Notes under the pieces: model-generated
Seen by the model: the letters and a program-made list of their open reading frames with translations, nothing else
What the model was told of the DNA's origin: nothing
The model's database searches: none
Part shown: one piece after another, positions 18,380-25,826 of the stretch
Layout of the letters: each line of letters opens with the position of its first letter
Position numbering within the stretch: position 1 is the first letter of the stretch
Assembly (NCBI RefSeq): GCF_001870465.1
Contig: NZ_MDGK01000058.1
Span: 213,055-277,054 of the forward strand
Source of the DNA: Pseudomonas extremorientalis
GTDB taxonomy: Bacteria > Pseudomonadota > Gammaproteobacteria > Pseudomonadales > Pseudomonadaceae
Reading direction: 5' to 3'
Length of the DNA stretch: 64,000 bases
Translations under genes and position numbers: made by a program

Positions 18380-18730
18380 ATGGATGCTCTATTTATCGAA
18401 CTGCCGCCCTTCGAGCGGCATCGCAAGGACTATCTGAGTGACGAGCTTTTCCAGGGTTTTCAACAAGAGTTGATGAAGAACCCGGAAGCAGGAGATGTGA
18501 TCGAGGGAACAGGCGGACTGCGCAAGGTTCGCTTCATCGACGAGCGACGCAACAAAGGCAAGCGCGGTGGCCTGCGGGTCATTTACTACTGGTGGTCGGG
18601 CGGCACGCAATTCTGGCTGTTCACCCTGTACGGCAAGCACGAACAGGATGACCTGACACCACAGCAAAAAAAAGCCCTAAAACACATGCTGGACAGGGAA
18701 ATCAAAGCGAGAACACATCATGAAACGTGA
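18380..18730 (+). CDS. RelE/HigB-2-type toxin
   Basis: A 116-aa protein whose core (NPEAGDVIEGTGGLRKVRF, then GKRGGLRVIYYW, then FWLFTLYGKHEQDDL) matches the HigB-2/RelE-like toxin family. By analogy these are ribosome-dependent mRNA nucleases. ATG 18380 (MDALFIELPPFERH) fits the family start. The antitoxin gene begins inside its 3' end (11-bp overlap). The toxin-first order is typical for the hig type. The ribosome-binding site is weak, which may keep expression low. Confidence 0.85.
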   Translation: MDALFIELPPFERHRKDYLSDELFQGFQQELMKNPEAGDVIEGTGGLRKVRFIDERRNKGKRGGLRVIYYWWSGGTQFWLFTLYGKHEQDDLTPQQKKALKHMLDREIKARTHHET

Positions 18731-19034
18731 AATCTTTTCCGAACTGGTCGAAGGCTTCGACGCCCTGGCAAACGAACGCCAGGGCAAAGTCACCCTGCGA
18801 ACCCATAAGGTTCATCTCAATCAACTGGAGCCGCTTACCGCCGAGGAGGTGGTGGCCGTGCGTCAACAACTCAACCTCTCCCGGTCGGTGTTCGCCATGT
18901 ACCTGCGCACCAACACCCGCACCCTGGAAAACTGGGAACAAGGTCGGGCCAAGCCAAATGCCCAGGCCGCCACCCTGATTCGCCTGGTGGCACGTTTCCC
19001 GGAAACCGTAGCGCAACTCGCTGCATTGGGTTGA
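18720..19034 (+). CDS. Xre-family antitoxin/repressor
   Basis: A 104-aa protein with a helix-turn-helix in residues about 45-95 (EEVVAVRQQLNLSRSVFAMYLRTNTRTLENWEQGRAKPN), the lambda-repressor-like fold of HigA and NadS-type antitoxins. It should bind and neutralise the upstream toxin and repress the operon at the 18359 palindrome. It overlaps the toxin gene and is followed by a terminator. Confidence 0.88.
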   Translation: MKREIFSELVEGFDALANERQGKVTLRTHKVHLNQLEPLTAEEVVAVRQQLNLSRSVFAMYLRTNTRTLENWEQGRAKPNAQAATLIRLVARFPETVAQLAALG

Positions 19035-19039
19035 TCAAC

Positions 19040-19066
19040 AAAGCCCCGACAGGTTCGGGGCTTTTT
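19040..19066 (+). terminator. terminator of the toxin-antitoxin operon
   Basis: AAAGCCCCGA (19040-19049) pairs with TCGGGGCTTT (19055-19064), and the T-run continues to 19066. It begins 5 bp after the antitoxin stop. Confidence 0.93.
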
Positions 19067-19388
19067 CATTCAGCACTATGGGCCGCCGAGCATGTTATGC
19101 GCAGCCACCCCCAGTCCTGGCGGTCCACTAGCGTTCGCGCAGGTGATACAGGGTGCGGTTCTGCGAGCGGATGCGAGTGGCCACGCCCAACGCGCCGAGG
19201 TGAAAATTGCCCAGGCCAGGGTCTGGTAGGCGATGCGGGGCATGGCCACCCTCTCTTCTCAGGATATGGAAAGCAGGTTCCACACTAAGGCAGCGACGCG
19301 ACTGCGTTGAGGGTTTTGGCGGACACAAAGGGGGGCTGGCGGGGACAGTTGAACGTGGGCGTTGGCCGCCCACGTCCGGGCGATGCAC
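19067..19388. other. intergenic stretch, possibly with a decayed small gene
   Basis: No clear gene. On the minus strand an ATG at 19243 with an AGAGGG sequence upstream opens a 55-codon frame (MPRIAYQTLAWAIF...) ending at 19076. A neighbouring frame reads GVATRIRSQNRTLYHLRER, which looks more protein-like, so this may be a small membrane protein broken by a frameshift. Support is weak. Confidence 0.25.
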
Positions 19389-20141
19389 TTAGAACGCGAT
19401 ACCGACCTTGAACCCGTACTCATCTCGCTTGAGTTTGGTGTTGTCAGCCACTTCGGAGTTACCGTCGAGTTTGTACTCAGTGCGGGTGTAGTACAAGCCC
19501 GCGACCACCGGCAGGTTACCCTTCTGATTCATCAACAGGCTGACTTCGGCGTAAGGGTTGGTGCGGTCCTTGAGGTCCACGGTGTCGCTGCCGAAATCTT
19601 CCACCTTGAGCTTGGTACGACCGTCGATGGTGCGACGGGCGCCAGCTTCAAGACGCAGGGTCATGTCATCGAACTGGTGGTTATAGCCCAGGGCCGCCTT
19701 GGCGAACGGCGATTTGTTGGTGAGCTTCACGTCGAGGTCGTTGATCTCTGGCTCGTAGCGGGTCCAGCTGTAGCCACCGCCAACGATCACGTCGACAAAG
19801 TTGCGCGCATCCAGCGCGGCGCGCCAGCCGAGATCCAGGTCTGCCTGGCCTTCCTTGAGTTTGTTATCGCTCTTTTCGCCGTATTTGGCTTCGATACCGG
19901 CCTGGTAGATAAAGCCGGATTCGGCGGTGAGCTTGTTGCCGAAGTTGTAGAACAGGCCCGCCTCAGGCATGTGGCTCTTGTCGCTCTGGCTGCCGCCTTC
20001 GAATTTGAAGTCGTTGTAGCTGCCCAGGATCCCGAAGGTGGAGATCGGGTCGGTGGACGGTGCGGCGAACACCACGGCAGGCGCAGCGACCAGCGCCAGC
20101 AGCGAGGAACCCTTGAAGAGTTTTCCGAATAGCTTGGACAT
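19389..20141 (-). CDS. outer-membrane beta-barrel protein
   Basis: A 250-aa protein with a clear signal peptide (about residues 1-26, cut after VVFA). Alternating hydrophobic and polar strands follow, with aromatic belts typical of a small porin-like barrel (GILGSYNDFKF, AGLFYNFGNKL, AKAALGYNHQF). It ends in phenylalanine (KVGIAF), the usual BAM-recognition end. Charged turns (KYGEKSDNKLKEGQ) look surface exposed. AAGGAG precedes the ATG. The substrate is unknown; it may be OmpW-like or a narrow channel. It is transcribed alone. Confidence 0.75.
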   Translation of the reverse strand: MSKLFGKLFKGSSLLALVAAPAVVFAAPSTDPISTFGILGSYNDFKFEGGSQSDKSHMPEAGLFYNFGNKLTAESGFIYQAGIEAKYGEKSDNKLKEGQADLDLGWRAALDARNFVDVIVGGGYSWTRYEPEINDLDVKLTNKSPFAKAALGYNHQFDDMTLRLEAGARRTIDGRTKLKVEDFGSDTVDLKDRTNPYAEVSLLMNQKGNLPVVAGLYYTRTEYKLDGNSEVADNTKLKRDEYGFKVGIAF

Positions 20142-20267
20142 CGTTTTACATCTCCTTGTCTGGTGAGCAAATTATTCAGGAAACGGTTCGAACCCCGGCA
20201 TGCGCCAAAGGTTCGAATTAATTTGCGTGGATTTGGAGGTAAAACGGTTCAGCGAGGCTCTAGCTCA

Positions 20268-21101
20268 CTATTCCCGGGAGGCAGCCAGGACCAGGCCATC
20301 CAGGGTTTGCCGAAGTGTTGCCGTGTCCGGCACGCGAATCCTGAAGGTTTCAGTCAGCATCTGCACCACCTCATCGGCACTGCCAAGCGTGCGTTTTTCG
20401 CTCGGCCGGTCCAGGGAGTGGATCGCATAGTGGGTGTTGTTCAGGGTATGGCGCTTGCCCGGTGCCAGGCGTGCGACTTTCAGTTGGCCCACAAATACCG
20501 AATCCGGGTGGGTAGAGACGTACCAGTTGCCGATTTCGTAATCGATATCCGCCTGTACTTGCAGGTCGAACACATACAGCCCACGCCACTCCTCGGCCAC
20601 TTGTGCCCACAAGGTGTAACTGCCCTGCCCGTCGAAAGTCAGGCGATACGGTTCATGGGCCGTGGCCTGCACCGCTTCGGTGTCCAGTTGCAACGGGCTG
20701 CTGGGCACCATGCCGCCAAAGCCGACATCGGTGATGTAGCGCACGCCGTCCAGGGTCACCAGGCTCAAACGATGGGTACGCGCCGTGCGTGCATCCGGCG
20801 CCCCGCCCATCACCACCCGGCCGGTGATGCCACGCGCCTCGAAGCCGAGTTCCTGCAGCAAGGCCAGGAACATCTGGTTCAGCTCATAGCAATAGCCGCC
20901 CCGCCCGTCCAACAGCACTTTTTGTTCGACACTGGGCAGGTCGATCGGCACCGGCAGGCGTATCAGGCTCGACAGGTTCTCGAAGGCAAAGCTGCACACG
21001 TGGCGCAGTTGCAGGGCCTGCAAGGTGTGCAGGGTGGGCGCCGGCGGCGTGTCATAACCCAGGCGTTGCAGGTAGAGACGGCTATGGGTCAGCAGAGACA
21101 T
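20268..21101 (-). CDS. nat: arylamine N-acetyltransferase
   Basis: A 277-aa cytosolic enzyme that moves acetyl groups from acetyl-CoA to aromatic amines and hydrazines. The Cys-His-Asp triad is visible: Cys71 in GRGGYCYELN, His110 in ARTHRLSLV and Asp125 in ITDVGFGG. Length fits the family. It is monocistronic, between the barrel protein and a divergent small gene. Confidence 0.93.
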   Translation of the reverse strand: MSLLTHSRLYLQRLGYDTPPAPTLHTLQALQLRHVCSFAFENLSSLIRLPVPIDLPSVEQKVLLDGRGGYCYELNQMFLALLQELGFEARGITGRVVMGGAPDARTARTHRLSLVTLDGVRYITDVGFGGMVPSSPLQLDTEAVQATAHEPYRLTFDGQGSYTLWAQVAEEWRGLYVFDLQVQADIDYEIGNWYVSTHPDSVFVGQLKVARLAPGKRHTLNNTHYAIHSLDRPSEKRTLGSADEVVQMLTETFRIRVPDTATLRQTLDGLVLAASRE

Positions 21102-21221
21102 GGCGCGATCCTTGGGCGCAGGAAGAAGGCATCACTATGCCGCGCCAACCTGCAGATTGTCATTTTGAATGAACCTTTTTGAACGCTGCCCTATCCATCT
21201 ATAACAACACAGGGAGGCAAC

Positions 21222-21458
21222 ATGAGTACCGCAAAAATCTACACGATCAATTATCAGCTGCACGGTCAACCGAAAACCTTTGTGGTGCGTGCTGAAGTGA
21301 TGAACAACGCCGAGGCCTGGCACTGGGCGGCGGTGGATGCCGATATTGCCCATGTGAGTCGCGTGGGGCGCGTGGGGCATGAGCAGGTCAAGAAAACCAC
21401 CCGGCCCTGGGCGGAGAAGTTTGGGATTACCGATGTCACGTGGATCGCACCCAAGTAA
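21222..21458 (+). CDS. small DUF6555-like protein
   Basis: A 78-aa soluble protein (MSTAKIYTINYQLHGQPKTF...) of a kind common in Pseudomonas and, as I recall, grouped under DUF6555. It has no signal peptide or membrane segment. AGGGAGG precedes the ATG, and a hairpin follows the stop. The function is unknown. Confidence 0.75.
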   Translation: MSTAKIYTINYQLHGQPKTFVVRAEVMNNAEAWHWAAVDADIAHVSRVGRVGHEQVKKTTRPWAEKFGITDVTWIAPK

Positions 21459-21465
21459 GTGCATA

Positions 21466-21492
21466 GCCCCATCGTACAAGGTGGGGCTTTTA
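21466..21492 (+). terminator. terminator after the DUF6555-like gene
   Basis: AGCCCCA (21466-21472) pairs with TGGGGCT (21483-21489), followed by TTT. The stem starts 8 bp after the stop codon. Confidence 0.8.
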
Positions 21493-21543
21493 ACACCCTC
21501 TGCAGTTGACCATTTGCCCATCATGAACAGGGCTAACGCTTCA

Positions 21544-21564
21544 GTGAAATCAATTCAATTTCAC
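21544..21564 (+). promoter_or_regulatory. MetR-like binding site upstream of the methionine synthase cluster
   Basis: TGAAATCAATTCA (21545-21557) matches the MetR consensus TGAA-N5-TTCA exactly. It is embedded in a larger inverted repeat, GTGAAAT (21544-21550) and ATTTCAC (21558-21564). It lies about 110 bp before the DUF1852 gene. MetR is the LysR-type activator of methionine synthase genes in proteobacteria, so regulation by homocysteine is a reasonable inference. Confidence 0.6.
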
Positions 21565-21598
21565 TCGACCCATGCGCTGCCTAAACTACATCCTAATT

Positions 21599-21643
21599 AT
21601 TGATTCTAGAAATCAATCTGGCACCTGAACAACCCATCAGGTG
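21599..21643 (+). promoter_or_regulatory. two hairpins in the leader of the DUF1852-metE operon
   Basis: ATTGATT (21599-21605) with AATCAAT (21611-21617) forms one 7-bp inverted repeat. CACCTGA (21622-21628) with TCAGGTG (21637-21643) forms a second, ending 29 bp before the start codon. They may be operators or a leader RNA structure. No known SAM riboswitch was recognised. Confidence 0.4.
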
Positions 21644-21672
21644 TATTCCGGAAATCAGGATGTCAGGCCACA

Positions 21673-22656
21673 ATGAACAGCGAGTTTGCCTTTACCCTCA
21701 AAACCCTGCGTTTCGACGAACATTATCAGCCCTCGAAAAACACGCGCATCACCACAAACTTTGCCAACTTGGCCAGGGGTAAAAGTCGCCAGGAGAATCT
21801 GCGCAACACATTGAGGATGATCAACAATCGTTTCAATGCATTGGCGCAGTGGGATAACCCCAAGGGTGATCGCTACAGAGTGGAACTTGATATCGTCTCG
21901 GTTGAAATGGACATTGCCCCTGAACAGCGTGGCAATGCCATCCCGCTGATTGAAATATTGAAAACGACGATAGTCGATCAACACACCCATGAACGCAGTG
22001 AGGGTATTGTCGGCAACAACTTTTCCTCCTACGTTCGCGATTACGATTTCAGCGTTGCCTTGTCAGCGCACAACAAGAATCAGACCGAGTTCAGCACACC
22101 CGAGAACTTTGGCGACTTGCATGGAAAACTGTTCAAGCACTTCGTCAACTCAAACACGTACAAAGAAAACTTCAAGAAGCCGCCGGTGATCTGCCTGAGC
22201 GTTTCGAACACCAGGACCTATCATCGGACAGAAAACCAGCATCCTGTACTGGGCTTTGAATACCAACAGGACGCCTACTCCTTGACGGATGAGTACTTCA
22301 GTAAAATGGGCTTGAAGGTTCGCTACTTCATGCCTTCACACAGTGTTGCGCCGCTGGCCTTTTATTTTTCCGGTGACTTGCTGGCGGATTACAGCAATCT
22401 TGAACTCATCAGCACCATCAGCACCATGGACACTTTCCAGAAGATTTACCGGCCCGAGATTTACAATGCCAATTCTGCCGCCGGCAAATTCTACCGACCC
22501 AGCTTGAAGCACCAGGATTACTCACTGACGTTGATTGTCTACGATCGAGAAGAACGCAGCCGCCTGGCGATTGAACAGGGAAAATTTGTTGAAGAGCACT
22601 TTATCAAACCCTACCAGGCTGTTCTTCAACAGTGGTCCGCCCACTGCGCGCTTTGA
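21673..22656 (+). CDS. DUF1852 protein, MesX-like partner of methionine synthase
   Basis: A 327-aa soluble protein matching DUF1852 (FTLKTLRFDEHYQPSKNTRITTNF near the N terminus). From published work that I recall, DUF1852 proteins (MesX) are needed, with oxygen, for the folate-independent core methionine synthase MesD. The gene lies 27 bp before such a synthase. A ribosome-binding site is weak but ATG 21673 fits. The biochemical role of the family, perhaps supplying the methyl group, is not settled. Confidence 0.8.
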   Translation: MNSEFAFTLKTLRFDEHYQPSKNTRITTNFANLARGKSRQENLRNTLRMINNRFNALAQWDNPKGDRYRVELDIVSVEMDIAPEQRGNAIPLIEILKTTIVDQHTHERSEGIVGNNFSSYVRDYDFSVALSAHNKNQTEFSTPENFGDLHGKLFKHFVNSNTYKENFKKPPVICLSVSNTRTYHRTENQHPVLGFEYQQDAYSLTDEYFSKMGLKVRYFMPSHSVAPLAFYFSGDLLADYSNLELISTISTMDTFQKIYRPEIYNANSAAGKFYRPSLKHQDYSLTLIVYDREERSRLAIEQGKFVEEHFIKPYQAVLQQWSAHCAL

Positions 22657-22683
22657 CGCATTAATACTACAAGGTCATCCCTG

Positions 22684-23718
22684 ATGAAAAAGTTGTTACC
22701 TACTTCGACCGCCGGCAGTTTGCCTAAACCTTCCTGGCTGGCTCAACCTGAAACACTGTGGTCGCCCTGGAAACTGCAGGATGAGGCATTGACCGAGGGC
22801 AAACACGACGCCTTGCGCCTGTCCCTGCAGGAACAACAGCACGCGGGCATTGATATCGTCAGTGATGGTGAACAGACGCGCCAACACTTTGTGACGACGT
22901 TTATTGAACACCTCAGCGGTGTTGATTTCGAGAAACGCGAGACCGTGCGAATCCGTGATCGTTATGACGCAAGCGTGCCAACGGTCGTAGGGGCTGTTTC
23001 CCGCCAGAAACCCGTGTTTGTCGAAGACGCCAAGTTCTTGCGCCAGCAAACCAGTCAACCCATCAAGTGGGCGCTGCCTGGCCCCATGACGATGATCGAC
23101 ACGCTGTATGACAACCATTACAAGAGTCGTGAAAAGCTCGCCTGGGAATTCGCCAAAATCCTCAACCAGGAAGCCCTTGAATTAGAAGCCGCCGGGGTGG
23201 ATATCATCCAATTCGACGAGCCCGCCTTCAACGTGTTCTTTGATGAGGTGAACGACTGGGGCGTGGCCACCCTGGAAAGGGCCATTGAAGGCCTCAAATG
23301 CGAAACCGCCGTGCATATTTGCTACGGCTACGGCATCAAAGCCAATACTGACTGGAAAAAGACGCTGGGATCAGAGTGGCGTCAATATGAAGAAGCCTTC
23401 CCCAAGCTGCAGCAATCCAGTATCGATATCGTCTCGCTGGAGTGTCACAACTCCCATGTGCCCATGGAGCTGATTGAACTTATCCGCGGCAAAAAAGTGA
23501 TGGTCGGCGCCATCGACGTGGCCAGCCACACCATTGAAACACCCGAGGAAGTCGCCAACACCTTGAGAAAAGCACTGCAGTTTGTCGATGCCGACAAGCT
23601 CTACCCTTGCACGAACTGTGGCATGGCGCCGCTGCCTCGTCACATCGCCAGGGGCAAGCTGAATGCGTTGAGTGCCGGCGCAGCGATTGTCCGAAGCGAA
23701 CTCTCGAACCCGTACTGA
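22684..23718 (+). CDS. core-MetE methionine synthase (MesD-like)
   Basis: A 344-aa protein equal to the catalytic C-terminal half of cobalamin-independent MetE, lacking its folate-binding N-terminal half. It should methylate homocysteine to methionine. Zinc ligands line up as His211 and Cys213 (VHICYGYG), Glu253 (VSLECHNSH) and Cys312 (TNCGMAPL). The short form with a DUF1852 neighbour fits MesD, a folate-independent aerobic methionine synthase. Its methyl donor is not known from the sequence. Confidence 0.85.
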   Translation: MKKLLPTSTAGSLPKPSWLAQPETLWSPWKLQDEALTEGKHDALRLSLQEQQHAGIDIVSDGEQTRQHFVTTFIEHLSGVDFEKRETVRIRDRYDASVPTVVGAVSRQKPVFVEDAKFLRQQTSQPIKWALPGPMTMIDTLYDNHYKSREKLAWEFAKILNQEALELEAAGVDIIQFDEPAFNVFFDEVNDWGVATLERAIEGLKCETAVHICYGYGIKANTDWKKTLGSEWRQYEEAFPKLQQSSIDIVSLECHNSHVPMELIELIRGKKVMVGAIDVASHTIETPEEVANTLRKALQFVDADKLYPCTNCGMAPLPRHIARGKLNALSAGAAIVRSELSNPY

Positions 23719-23720
23719 GA

Positions 23721-23760
23721 ATGCGCAAGGCCTGACGATGTCAGGCCTTGCCTGGCGCAT
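23721..23760 (+). promoter_or_regulatory. strong hairpin between the methionine synthase and flavin reductase genes
   Basis: A stem of about 12 bp (GCAAGGCCTGAC at 23725-23736 with its complement at 23740-23751) closes on a 3-nt loop and extends through ATGCGC/GCGCAT. No T-run follows. It probably stabilises the upstream mRNA or lowers read-through into the flavin reductase gene. Confidence 0.6.
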
Positions 23761-23788
23761 TCGCACGTCACCCCATTCAGGACCGCCC

Positions 23789-24298
23789 ATGTCACCTCCC
23801 ATCGAGCCCTCGCGCTTTCGAGAAGCCCTCGGGCACTACGCGTCCGGTATAACAGTGATTACCTCCCACGTTGACGGCGAGCCGATCGGCTTCACTTGCC
23901 AGTCGTTCTACAGCGTGTCGATGAGCCCGCCACTGGTGTCATTCAGCGTCATGTCCAATTCAGCCAGCTATCCGAGGATGCGCCAGGCCGGCCGGTTTGC
24001 CGTCAATATTCTGTCCGGCGAGCAGGTCGGGATTTCCAACCAGTTCGCTCGGCGAGGCACAGACAAGTGGCACGGCGTGGAGTGGCAGGGATCACCACTG
24101 GGCAATCCGCTCATTGCCGGCAGCCTGTACTGGCTGGATTGCGAAATTCACGCCGAACACGCCGCGGGTGATCACCTGATCGTGATCGGCGAAGTGAAAG
24201 CCATGAACCTGCCTGAAGCGACTGCTTCGCAGCCATTGCTTTACTTCAAAGGACAGTATCGCGACCTCGCCACGCACGATGCGTGTCGGCAAGAATGA
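23789..24298 (+). CDS. flavin reductase family protein
   Basis: A 169-aa protein of the FMN-binding split-barrel flavin reductase family: RFREALGHYASGITVIT, FTCQSFYSVSMSPPLVSFSV, FAVNILSGEQ and the C-terminal LLYFKGQYR are typical. Such enzymes use NAD(P)H to make free reduced flavin for partner oxygenases. ATG 23789 gives a normal start after AGGA. As third gene after the MesX- and MesD-like genes it may feed reduced flavin to that oxygen-dependent system. The pairing is an inference. Confidence 0.88.
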   Translation: MSPPIEPSRFREALGHYASGITVITSHVDGEPIGFTCQSFYSVSMSPPLVSFSVMSNSASYPRMRQAGRFAVNILSGEQVGISNQFARRGTDKWHGVEWQGSPLGNPLIAGSLYWLDCEIHAEHAAGDHLIVIGEVKAMNLPEATASQPLLYFKGQYRDLATHDACRQE

Positions 24299-24319
24299 GC
24301 CGCAAGGACCGTGGCCGGA

Positions 24320-24520
24320 TCAAGTCTTCAAATCTCCCAGCGGATCGTAGGGTGGTTTCCGCTCGTCCTTGTCGGTGTTTTTCTTATCCAACGGCGCGAT
24401 AGCCGGACCAATGGGGTCTACCTGCGGATCCGATACATCCGGTGAATCCGGATCAAACCCCAGTTCATCCTGAACACTGGAATGCTCGCCCGAAGCCGGG
24501 CCTTTCGATGTGTCACTCAC
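24320..24520 (-). CDS. small acidic Asp/Pro-rich protein
   Basis: A 66-aa protein starting at GTG (24520) behind GAGGAG. It is rich in Asp, Pro and Lys (FDPDSPDVSDPQVDPIG, KPPYDPLGDLK) and likely disordered. No signal peptide. It lies 14 bp after another small acidic gene, probably one transcript. It looks like a conserved Pseudomonas stress-type small protein, but no function can be assigned. Confidence 0.65.
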   Translation of the reverse strand: MSDTSKGPASGEHSSVQDELGFDPDSPDVSDPQVDPIGPAIAPLDKKNTDKDERKPPYDPLGDLKT

Positions 24521-24534
24521 GGCGTTCTCCTCAT

Positions 24535-24711
24535 TTAAAGTGGGCGAGCCTTGTCATGGAGGCTTTCAAGGTCTTCCTCGACGCGCTCCACGTCGTCGTC
24601 CTGGCGCTCCGCCGGGTCGTTGGGGCGCAACGCATCATTGTCGCGTTCTTCCTCTCCGGGTGTGCGGTCAGGGTTCGGGGTACCGGGCGGTGGTTGCTTG
24701 TATTCGGGCAT
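24535..24711 (-). CDS. small acidic hypothetical protein
   Basis: A 58-aa protein (MPEYKQPPPGTPNP...) read from ATG 24711 with GAGGTGA upstream. It is very rich in Glu, Asp, Arg and Pro, with a likely helix at the end (VERVEEDLESLHDKARPL). It precedes the 66-aa acidic gene on the same strand. Function unknown. Confidence 0.6.
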   Translation of the reverse strand: MPEYKQPPPGTPNPDRTPGEEERDNDALRPNDPAERQDDDVERVEEDLESLHDKARPL

Positions 24712-24824
24712 GATGGCTCACCTCAAAGGGTCTACACCAATTTAGAGAAACCGCCGTGCAGCATCGTTCAACTTGTTTGCCCAAGCGTGAGATGATGCCG
24801 GCCCCTTCTGGAGAAATGCCCCGG

Positions 24825-25346
24825 ATGTTCGAGCTCAAACCCTGCGACCCTGTCACCTTCCGTCAACAGACCCGGCGCAGCACGCTGATCGTGGCCGTGT
24901 TGTTCGTCGCCCTGGCGATGCTGCTGTCGAGCCTGGCGGTGATGCTGTTTGGTGAGCCCGGCGGTGACAATTTCCGCTTCAATGTCGGCGGTGTGTTCGC
25001 CGGGGTGCTGATCACCATGGCCCTGGTCCGTGGCCCGTTCTGGACCCAGGGGTGGCTCGCGCCGGCGGTGTATGGCTGGCAGCTCAAGCGCAGCCTGATG
25101 AGCGTGACCAATGTGATGCACAAGGTCATCGAGCGGGTGCAGGCCAATGACCCGGCGGCGATCAAGGTACTGCGCTTCTACCACTTGGGCTTGACGCAGA
25201 TGCATGAGCTGGAGGCCAACTCCAGCGCCCAGGTGCAGTTGGTGGCTGAGGTCGAGGCGCACAAGGCCAGGATGCAGGCACTGGGGATCGACACCGAACA
25301 AACCCGTCTCGACCCCGCCTGGCTGGCAGCCTTGAAAACCGCTTAA
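24825..25346 (+). CDS. DUF3087 family membrane protein
   Basis: A 173-aa protein with two N-terminal transmembrane helices (about residues 20-42 and 52-72) and a helical cytoplasmic part. The sequence TRRSTLIVAVLF, then GDNFRFNVGGVFAG, then APAVYGWQLKRSLMSVTNVMHKV fits DUF3087. ATG 24825 (MFELKP) fits the family start; ATG 24816 is an alternative. Function unknown. It is divergent from the small acidic genes and convergent with the MEKHLA gene. Confidence 0.78.
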   Translation: MFELKPCDPVTFRQQTRRSTLIVAVLFVALAMLLSSLAVMLFGEPGGDNFRFNVGGVFAGVLITMALVRGPFWTQGWLAPAVYGWQLKRSLMSVTNVMHKVIERVQANDPAAIKVLRFYHLGLTQMHELEANSSAQVQLVAEVEAHKARMQALGIDTEQTRLDPAWLAALKTA

Positions 25347-25810
25347 GCCAACTCGCCGATGCGCTGCTCGTCAGGCCAGAACAGCGCCGCCTGGCCGCAC
25401 GGCTGGCCGGCGTCATCGAGCAAGGTCCATACCACCCCGGCATGAATCATGAACGGCTGGTTGTGCGCATCCACCCGCCAACCGCTGTAGCCCTCGGCGA
25501 TGCCGTTGGCGGTGACTTGCTCCAGCAGCAGCTGGCGCGCATCGCGGTCGAGGGCCGAAGCGCTGAAGCGTGAGGGCATGCCGATAAAGCTCTCGCGCGG
25601 GTATTTGAAGCACTGCAGGGCGCATTCATTCACATACGTAAATCGCGGATCTGCGCCGCCGTCATGGGCCAGCAGGCTGTAGGGTGCGTCGCGGTGCAGC
25701 CAGGCCAGGCGCTGTTGTGCGTCCAGGTGTGCCGGGGCCGGCAGTCCCTGGCCGGTCCAGTGTCGATAGGCCTTGTCCAGCACGTCTACGAAGCTTTCTT
25801 GAGAGGACAC
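25343..25810 (-). CDS. MEKHLA (PAS-like) domain protein
   Basis: A 155-aa soluble protein starting at GTG 25810, 6 nt after GAGG. The sequence matches the MEKHLA domain, a PAS-related sensor fold (PYSLLAHDGGADPRFTYVNECALQCFKY, then PSRFSASALDRDARQLLLEQ, then GYSGWRVDAHNQPFMI). It probably binds a small ligand or senses a signal. Its 3' end overlaps the DUF3087 gene by 4 bp tail to tail, and it follows the MFS gene after 16 bp, probably in the same transcript. Confidence 0.8.
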   Translation of the reverse strand: MSSQESFVDVLDKAYRHWTGQGLPAPAHLDAQQRLAWLHRDAPYSLLAHDGGADPRFTYVNECALQCFKYPRESFIGMPSRFSASALDRDARQLLLEQVTANGIAEGYSGWRVDAHNQPFMIHAGVVWTLLDDAGQPCGQAALFWPDEQRIGELA

Positions 25811-25826
25811 GTACAACCTCACATCA

